A DNA stretch of 18,257 nucleotides from CAYXXN01 sp964469055 (GTDB taxonomy: Bacteria; Acidobacteriota; Thermoanaerobaculia; Multivoradales; JAHEKO01), in contig CAYXXN010000044.1 of NCBI GenBank assembly GCA_964469055.1, positions 1 to 18,257 on the forward strand, written 5' to 3'. The notes below the pieces were generated by a model. That model did not search any database. It was not told the origin of the DNA and saw only the letters and a program-made list of their open reading frames with translations. A program made the position numbers and the translations under genes. Below, one piece after another: positions 7,795 to 12,971 of this stretch. The first letter of the stretch is position 1. Each line of letters starts with the position of its first letter.

Positions 7795-8106
7795 ATGACG
7801 ACGACCGCCACGGTTCACGCCTACCTCATCTTCACCGGCTCCGGACCCATCCTCACGCTCTCGACCTACCCTGCCGTGACCGACGAACGGCTGGTCGGGA
7901 AGCTGCGCTACAAGGGCATCGACAAGTTCCTCGCCTACGAGGTGGCCCTCGACGCCGTGGCGCGCCGCTACCCGCAGGCCTTCGAGCACGTGCGCGAGGA
8001 CCTCGAAGGGGCCGAAGATCTGCGCGTGCTCGATTTCAACGGCCACCAGATCATGGCCAACTTCTCGCTCAACGAGCTGGGCGAGCCGGTCAAGTTCGGC
8101 GGCTAG
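7795..8106 (+). CDS. Small conserved-looking cytoplasmic protein of unknown function
   Basis: The 103-aa protein has no signal peptide or membrane segment. It reads as a compact alpha/beta domain: HAYLIFTGSGPILTLSTYP, then LVGKLRYKGIDKFLAYEV, a helix ending in RRYPQAFEHVREDL, then DLRVLDFNGHQIMANFSLNELGEP. I recall similar small proteins carrying LIFTGSGP, a KGI-x-KF-x-AYE segment and a terminal RVLD-x-NG element annotated only as cytosolic or hypothetical proteins, with no function known to me. The ATG at 7795 has a weak GGAAA ribosome-binding site (9 nt away) and sits 14 nt after the predicted transcription start. It is divergent from trmJ and is followed by a 159-nt gap before maf. Confidence 0.78.
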   Translation: MTTTATVHAYLIFTGSGPILTLSTYPAVTDERLVGKLRYKGIDKFLAYEVALDAVARRYPQAFEHVREDLEGAEDLRVLDFNGHQIMANFSLNELGEPVKFGG

Positions 8107-8178
8107 GCGCGCCCCCGCCCGGCGCTTGAGGTGTGCGCCCCCCGGCGGCGCGGGCGCGGAACCCGGCTTCGGCACCGT

Positions 8179-8202
8179 ACCCCGCTGGCACGCCAGCGGG
8201 GT
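8179..8202. repeat. Perfect 10-bp inverted repeat (hairpin) in the intergenic gap
   Basis: ACCCCGCTGG (8179-8188) and CCAGCGGGGT (8193-8202) are perfectly complementary around the 4-nt loop CACG. The stem lies in the longest gene-free gap (8107-8265), 73 nt after the small gene's stop. Neither side has a T-tract, so a classical intrinsic terminator is doubtful. It could stop transcription by another route, or be a protein-binding palindrome. Nothing else recognisable lies in this C-rich gap except the maf start signals at its end. Confidence 0.6.
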
Positions 8203-8261
8203 CCCCCCGGCGCCGGCCGTCCACGCCACTCGCCGCCCCCTCCCGGCCTCGAGGGTCCGAG

Positions 8262-8267
8262 TAACAT
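8262..8267 (+). promoter_or_regulatory. Putative -10 box of maf (TAACAT), suggesting a leaderless GTG start
   Basis: TAACAT ends 7 nt before GTG 8275, which is in frame with maf and would give MSLPRLVLASASPRR. The hexamer overlaps the ATG at 8266-8268, so if it is the -10 box that ATG lies upstream of the transcript start. No -35 consensus is visible. Confidence 0.4.
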
Positions 8268-8916
8268 GCCGGCCGTGAGCTTGCCGCGGTTGGTGCTGGC
8301 GTCGGCATCCCCGCGGCGGGTCGAGCTGCTGCGCGGGATCGGCGTCGAGGTGTTGGTTCGCCCGGCGCGGGTCGACGAGCGGACACTGCCGGACGAGGAG
8401 CCGGCGGAGCACGTGCGCCGGCTGGCGATCGCCAAGGCCCGTGCCGACGCTCGGCCGGGCGAGCTGGTGCTGGGGGCGGACACCATGGTGGTGCTGGACG
8501 GGGAGTTCCTGGGCAAGCCTGTGGGGCCGGGAGAGGCCGAGGCGATGCTCGGCCGCCTGGCGGGGCGCGAGCACCGGGTCTTCACCGGTGTGGCCCTGCT
8601 CGAGCCCGACTCCGGGAGGCTCGCCGCTCGGGTGAGCGAGACGGCCGTATGGCTCGCCGCCCTGTCGGCCGAGGAGATCCGGCGCTACGTGGCCACCGGC
8701 GAGCCCCTGGACAAGGCCGGGGCCTACGCCGTCCAGGGGCTGGGCAGCCTCTTCGTCGAGCGGCTCGAAGGCGACTACGGCACCGTCGTGGGTCTGCCGC
8801 TGGCAGCGCTCCCGGCTCTCTTCCGCGAGCTCGGCCACGACCTGACGGACTTCACGAGGGCGGCCCGAAGGATCGCGGACGGGCCCGCATCCAAGGACAT
8901 GGAGCGGCGGCCTTGA
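8266..8916 (+). CDS. maf: Maf-like nucleotide pyrophosphatase (probable dTTP/UTP type)
   Basis: The 216-aa house-cleaning enzyme hydrolyses non-canonical or excess nucleoside triphosphates to monophosphates. The N-terminal LASASPRRVELL (11-22) is the Maf signature. LGADTMVVLDGEFLGKP (69-85) carries the catalytic Asp-72, and the segment from HRVFTGVAL completes the fold. EPLDKAGAYAVQG (147-159) and VVGLPLA match the YhdE-like dTTP/UTP subgroup. The frame stays open upstream to 8131, but that stretch is Pro/Arg/Gly junk with no motif. The ATG at 8266 has a GAGGG about 10 nt upstream. GTG 8275 is a serious alternative, given the TAACAT box. The C-terminal tail (FTRAARRIADGPASKDMERRP) is a little long. 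Its stop overlaps the sigma-factor start (TTGA). Confidence 0.92.
   Translation: MPAVSLPRLVLASASPRRVELLRGIGVEVLVRPARVDERTLPDEEPAEHVRRLAIAKARADARPGELVLGADTMVVLDGEFLGKPVGPGEAEAMLGRLAGREHRVFTGVALLEPDSGRLAARVSETAVWLAALSAEEIRRYVATGEPLDKAGAYAVQGLGSLFVERLEGDYGTVVGLPLAALPALFRELGHDLTDFTRAARRIADGPASKDMERRP
8901..8904 (+). promoter_or_regulatory. Shine-Dalgarno GGAG that decides the TTG start of the sigma gene
   Basis: GGAG lies exactly 8 nt before TTG 8913 inside the maf C-terminus. The sigma frame stays open far upstream, so this site together with the TTGA overlap is the best evidence for the start. Confidence 0.55.
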
Positions 8917-9542
8917 TCACCGACGACCAGGAGCTCGTACGCCGCATGATCGCCGGGGACGAATCCGCCTTCGAGGAGTTCTGCCACGACTACCCTCCGG
9001 CGCTTCTGCGCTTCACGCTCCGGCGGCTGGCGGGGGACCGCGAGCTGGCCCGCGACGTCGTCCAAGCGACGGTCGGCAAGGCGATCGCCAAGCTGGCCTC
9101 CTTTCGCGGAGAGGCGGCGCTCATGACCTGGCTGTGCGCCATCTGCCGCAACGAGATCGCGGCGCACTACCGGCGCGCGATGCGCGCGGGAACCGAAGTC
9201 GAGCTTCAGGCCGTCGAAGAGACCATGGGCGTCGCCCAGGGCGCGGGCGGAGCCGAGGACCCGGAGGGCGCCGCGTTGCGCGAGGAGGCCAGCCAGCTCG
9301 TGCACGTCGTCCTGGACTCGCTCGCACCGCGTCACGCCCAAGCCCTGGAGTGGAAGTATCTCGACGATCTCCCGGTTCGCGACATCGCCCGGCGTCTGAA
9401 CTTGGGCGAGAAGGCTGCGGAATCGCTGCTCACCCGCGCCCGGCAGTCCTTTCGGGACGGCTACGCGCGCCTGGTGAACACCGTCCCGTCCGCAGCCGAG
9501 AACGTGCGGCTCTTTGCCCGCCGAATGGAGTTCGAGCCATGA
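8913..9542 (+). CDS. RNA polymerase sigma factor, ECF type
   Basis: The 209-aa ECF (group IV) sigma factor redirects RNA polymerase to a small regulon. Region 2 spans about residues 13-88 (IAGDESAFEEFCHDY, then ARDVVQATVGKAIAKLASFRGEA and MTWLCAICRNEIAAHYRR). A variable acidic linker covers 91-127. Region 4 spans about 130-183 with the helix-turn-helix LDDLPVRDIARRLNLGEKAAESLLTRARQSF. The frame is open to 8649 inside maf, but the family homology begins near ITDDQELV. TTG 8913 is therefore chosen: it overlaps the maf TGA (TTGA) and has GGAG 8 nt upstream. The downstream fecR overlaps by 4 nt (ATGA), the classic sigma/anti-sigma pairing. Whether the partner is the convergent TonB receptor is an inference. 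Confidence 0.9.
   Translation: MITDDQELVRRMIAGDESAFEEFCHDYPPALLRFTLRRLAGDRELARDVVQATVGKAIAKLASFRGEAALMTWLCAICRNEIAAHYRRAMRAGTEVELQAVEETMGVAQGAGGAEDPEGAALREEASQLVHVVLDSLAPRHAQALEWKYLDDLPVRDIARRLNLGEKAAESLLTRARQSFRDGYARLVNTVPSAAENVRLFARRMEFEP
9527..9530 (+). promoter_or_regulatory. Shine-Dalgarno GGAG for fecR
   Basis: GGAG lies 8 nt before ATG 9539, the same motif and spacing as for the sigma gene. It selects this start in a frame that is open back to 9134. Confidence 0.55.
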
Positions 9543-10591
9543 CCGAGCGCGAGAGGGAACTCCACCGGGGCCCACACCTCGTGGAGGACGACGAGCGAGA
9601 GGTGAAGGATCTTCTCGTGGCGGCTGGACACCGGCCACCCGTGCCGGCGGAAGACCTCGCGGCGATCCAGGCCGCGGCACGCGTCGAATGGCTCCAGCTG
9701 GTGGCCGCGGAGCACGGGCGAGGGAGTCGCGCTCGCGCCGGGCTGGCGCTGGCGGCCAGTGTGCTGATTGCCCTCCTCCTCGGCTGGTGGTGGACGACGC
9801 AGAAGGCGCCCGGAGTGGTGGAAGTGGTCGCCAGCGTCGAGCGAGTGACGGGTGCAGTTCGAGTAGAGGAAGGCCAGCCTGGGGCGGAAGCGATGAGCGT
9901 GGGCACCCGCTTGCCCGCCGGTGCCCTACTCGAAACCAGCGACCGAATCGGCCAACCCGTTGCCCGTCTGGCGCTGCGCCTGAGCGGCGGCACGTCTCTG
10001 CGGCTCGATTCCGGCACCAGGGTCCGACTCGTCTCGAGCGAGCGATTGGAGCTCGAGCGCGGCGCGCTCTACCTCGACTCCGGGGCCGCTGGCGCCGCCC
10101 TCGAGATCGACACCGCCTTCGGTACCGTGCACGACATCGGCACCCAGTTCGAGGTTCGCCTGAGCGAGGACAGCGAGGCGGTGCGGGTGCGCGTTCGCGA
10201 GGGGAAGGTCGCCCTCGACGCCGAGGGCGCGTCGCACGCCGCCGCGGGCGGCGAGGAGCTCAGCCTGCGGCGGGATGGTTCGGTCGTCCGCGCCACGGTG
10301 GAGCGCCACGGGCCCGACTGGAACTGGGTGCTGGCGGCGGCGCCGAGCTTCGAGATCGAGGGGCGCTCGCTGCCGGCTTACCTCGACTGGATCGGGCGGG
10401 AGACCGGCTGGGACATCCGCTACGAGAGCGCCGTGCTCGAGGCCTCGGCGAAGGCCATCCGTCTCCACGGCACGATCGCGGACCTGACCCCGGAAGAGTC
10501 GCTCTCTCTCGTCCTGCCTGGCAGCGGTCTCGCTTACGCTCTCGAGGACGGCACCCTGCTGGTCACCCGGCCGCCCGCTCAGAACTCGTAG
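9539..10591 (+). CDS. FecR-family anti-sigma factor with C-terminal STN-like domain
   Basis: The 350-aa single-pass inner-membrane regulator is predicted to hold the adjacent ECF sigma factor. Residues 1-62 are a charged cytoplasmic segment (the sigma-binding part). Residues 67-85 are the membrane helix (AGLALAASVLIALLLGWWW). The FecR domain covers about 95-250, with VGTRLPAGALLETS, RLDSGTRVRLV and the hallmark FGTVHDIGTQFEVR. Residues 270-345 resemble an STN domain (FEIEGRSLPAYLDWIGRETGWDIRYES, then LHGTIADLTPEESLSLVL and YALEDGTLLVTR). Such an STN-like C-terminal part is known from cell-surface-signalling regulators such as PupR, which dock to a receptor's own STN domain. The start is ATG 9539 (GGAG, ATGA overlap with the sigma gene). 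No typical FecR N-terminal DUF4880 helix is obvious. Its 3' end overlaps the convergent receptor gene by 13 bp. Confidence 0.87.
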   Translation: MTERERELHRGPHLVEDDEREVKDLLVAAGHRPPVPAEDLAAIQAAARVEWLQLVAAEHGRGSRARAGLALAASVLIALLLGWWWTTQKAPGVVEVVASVERVTGAVRVEEGQPGAEAMSVGTRLPAGALLETSDRIGQPVARLALRLSGGTSLRLDSGTRVRLVSSERLELERGALYLDSGAAGAALEIDTAFGTVHDIGTQFEVRLSEDSEAVRVRVREGKVALDAEGASHAAAGGEELSLRRDGSVVRATVERHGPDWNWVLAAAPSFEIEGRSLPAYLDWIGRETGWDIRYESAVLEASAKAIRLHGTIADLTPEESLSLVLPGSGLAYALEDGTLLVTRPPAQNS

Positions 10592-12963
10592 GTCACTCCC
10601 AGCGACGGTAGGAACCCCGGCCAATGCTCGGGGTTGGGGTCGAGCGTCCCCGCCTCCTCGTCGATTTCGTAGTCGAACCCGGCGGCGTTCTCGCGGTCGT
10701 AGAGGTTCTGGATGTCGGCGAAGAACACCAGAGCCCCGGAGCGGAGCTGCCAGCGACGGCTCGCCCGTAGATCGAGGCGGTGGTAATCGGACAGCCGCCG
10801 AGTGTAGGCCGACCCGAGGACGGGGACGTAGACGACCTCGCCCTCCTCGTCTTCCACGGCCCGCAGGGTGAGCGGCGTCGTCGGCCAGCCGGTGTGGTAG
10901 CGCCAGGCCAGGTTGAGGCTCCAGCGGTCGTTGGGGCGGATGTCGAGGTCCAGGTTGACGGTGTGGGTCTGGTCGAACTGGCGCGGGACGCAGCGTCCGG
11001 AGATCTCGTCCTCGGTCGAGGCGTAGGCGTAGTTCAGCCATCCGCCTACCTTGCGGCCCAGGTTCGTGCGAAAGAAGATCTCGATGCCCTCGGCGAAGCT
11101 GCGATCGGCGCGGACTTCGACTCGATCCGGCTCGGCCTCCTGGAAGGGGTTGATCGGCTCGTAGAGGTTCTCCCAGCGTGGCCGCGGATTCTCGACCTCC
11201 CGGCGGTAGACCTCGACACGGAGCGCCGGGCGCCCGGCCGTCTCCTTTGCGAAGGCGTGCTCGAAGCCGAGGATCTGGTGCTCGGAGCGCTCGACGGGGC
11301 TGAACGCCGTCTCGCCGTCCTCGACCTGCAGCTCGTAGGGCCGCTGGCTCTGGTCGAAGCGCCCCCAGGCGGCGCGCAGCACGCTTCCCCCGTCGAGAGC
11401 CCAAGCCAGGTTGAGGCGTGGGTTGAAGCGACTCTCGTCGGTCAGCGAGCGCCGGTCGTAGCGCAGCCCGAGCTCCAGCGTCAGCGACTCCGTGAGCCGC
11501 ACGCGATCGGCGGCGTGGGCGCTCGCGTCCTCCTCCTCGAACCGGCCTCGGAAGAGGGTCGCGACGTCGGCGTCCCCGCGGATCTGGGCCAGGACGTCCT
11601 CGAAGTGGATCAGGCCGGCGTAGTCATAGGCGGCGTCCCAACGGCGCAGCGCCACCCCCCAACGGAGGTCGTGCCGCGGCGTCGGCTGGAACCCCCAGTC
11701 CTGGCGGAGCTCCAGGACCTCCAGCTCGTGCTCGTCCCGGATGTCGAACTGGGAGCGGTCGTCGAGCTCGAGACCCCGGCGGTCGCGGTCGACGCGGCTG
11801 CCCGCGACGGCGGTCTCGAGCAACAACTCCGACGTGAGGAGCGACTGATGGGTCAGCCAGAGGTAGGAGTTTCCGTAGTCGGTGACGTAGTGCTTCTCGC
11901 CGTCGGGGGTGAACTCGTCGAACCTGAGGTCGTCGTCGGCGTGGAGCAGGTTGGCGCGCAGGCTGTTGCGCCCGCCCAGCTGGTAGTCGAGCTTGCCGAA
12001 GGCGTCCCAGTAGCGGGGATCCTCGGTGCGCAAGAGCCGCCCGGCGAGATCGGTCGAGCCGCGCCGCACCTGAGCGATCCAGCTCCCGTGCTGGTCGCGG
12101 AAGCTCCCCGCGCCGCCGGCCTCGGCGGAGAGCAGGCCGACGCCGAGCCGCGTTCGGGAGGGACCCGTGGGCGTGATGGTCCGCATGTCGAGCACACCGC
12201 TCATGCGATCGCCGCGCTCCACCGAGAAGCCGCCCGTGAAGAGGTCGACGCTCTCGAGGTTGGTCGGCGCCACGACCGACAGGGCGCTGTCGTAGTCCTG
12301 CAGGTGATAGGTCCCGTAGAGCTCTTGGCCATCGAGGACGATCTGCGTCTCGTCGCGGCGACCGCCCCGGACATGGAACTCCGCGCTCACGTCGTTGGCG
12401 GTGACCCCAGGCAGCAGGCTCAAGGCGCGGAAGGGGTCGTCGCCCAGGTGCGGCAAGGCGAGGATATCGTCGCGGCTGAGAGCGAGGGGTGCCACCGGCT
12501 CTCGGCGCAGGAGCGAGAGCCGGCTCGGAGTGACGACCACCTCCTCGGTGAACCGGAGGGCGAGCTCTTCCGCGAGCGCCTCGGGCAGCGAGGACCCCGG
12601 CTCGGTGCCGGGCCCGACGGCGGGCGGCGAGTCCAGTCGCGGCACGACCACGATGGTGTCGCCGGGGCCATTGCGGGCTTCCAGCGCGTGCGGCGCCAGC
12701 AGCTCGCCCAAGATCCGCCGCGGCTCGTCGGCGGTGGGTTCCGCCGTCACCCTCATCTCCGCTCGCACGACCTCGCTCGTGAAGACGATCTTCAAGCCGC
12801 GGGCGCGCAGCTCCAGCAGCGCCTCGGTCAGGGGACGACCGGCCCAGCGGCCCGCGCTCGCAACCTCGGGCGGCGAAGACGCCCTCGCCGGCGCGAGGTC
12901 GAGACCCCATGCGAGGCCGGCGAGGAGGGCGATCGCGGACCGGCAGCGAGGGGTGGAGCCCAT
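10579..12963 (-). CDS. TonB-dependent outer-membrane receptor with N-terminal STN domain
   Basis: The 794-aa protein begins with a signal peptide (SAIALLAGLAWGLDLAPARA). An STN signalling domain follows at about 38-108 (GRPLTEALLELRARGLKIVFTS, then ILGELLAPHALEA and DTIVVVP). A Ton-box-like EEVVVTPSR lies at 140-148. The plug covers about 155-265 (ALSRDDILALPHLGDDPFRALSLLPGV, then HVRGGRRDETQIVLDG, FSVERGDRMSGVLDM). A barrel of roughly 500 residues ends in the terminal aromatic Phe (VTYEF). The substrate is unknown. An STN domain marks transducer receptors that signal to FecR-type regulators, and one lies convergently next door. The frame remains open far upstream (to 13884) across the VWA gene, but the signal peptide fixes the start at ATG 12963, 8 nt after the VWA stop, implying one operon. 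Confidence 0.91.
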   Translation of the reverse strand: MGSTPRCRSAIALLAGLAWGLDLAPARASSPPEVASAGRWAGRPLTEALLELRARGLKIVFTSEVVRAEMRVTAEPTADEPRRILGELLAPHALEARNGPGDTIVVVPRLDSPPAVGPGTEPGSSLPEALAEELALRFTEEVVVTPSRLSLLRREPVAPLALSRDDILALPHLGDDPFRALSLLPGVTANDVSAEFHVRGGRRDETQIVLDGQELYGTYHLQDYDSALSVVAPTNLESVDLFTGGFSVERGDRMSGVLDMRTITPTGPSRTRLGVGLLSAEAGGAGSFRDQHGSWIAQVRRGSTDLAGRLLRTEDPRYWDAFGKLDYQLGGRNSLRANLLHADDDLRFDEFTPDGEKHYVTDYGNSYLWLTHQSLLTSELLLETAVAGSRVDRDRRGLELDDRSQFDIRDEHELEVLELRQDWGFQPTPRHDLRWGVALRRWDAAYDYAGLIHFEDVLAQIRGDADVATLFRGRFEEEDASAHAADRVRLTESLTLELGLRYDRRSLTDESRFNPRLNLAWALDGGSVLRAAWGRFDQSQRPYELQVEDGETAFSPVERSEHQILGFEHAFAKETAGRPALRVEVYRREVENPRPRWENLYEPINPFQEAEPDRVEVRADRSFAEGIEIFFRTNLGRKVGGWLNYAYASTEDEISGRCVPRQFDQTHTVNLDLDIRPNDRWSLNLAWRYHTGWPTTPLTLRAVEDEEGEVVYVPVLGSAYTRRLSDYHRLDLRASRRWQLRSGALVFFADIQNLYDRENAAGFDYEIDEEAGTLDPNPEHWPGFLPSLGVTYEF

Positions 12964-12971
12964 CGCCGGCC

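Noticed and set aside
8131..8265. N-terminal extension of Maf
   Set aside because: The added 45 residues are Pro/Arg/Gly-rich and contain the hairpin region. Family homology starts at residue 10 of the shorter form.
8649..8912. N-terminal extension of the sigma factor inside maf
   Set aside because: The composition is shadow-like. TTG 8913 with GGAG and the TTGA overlap fits the family's N-terminus.
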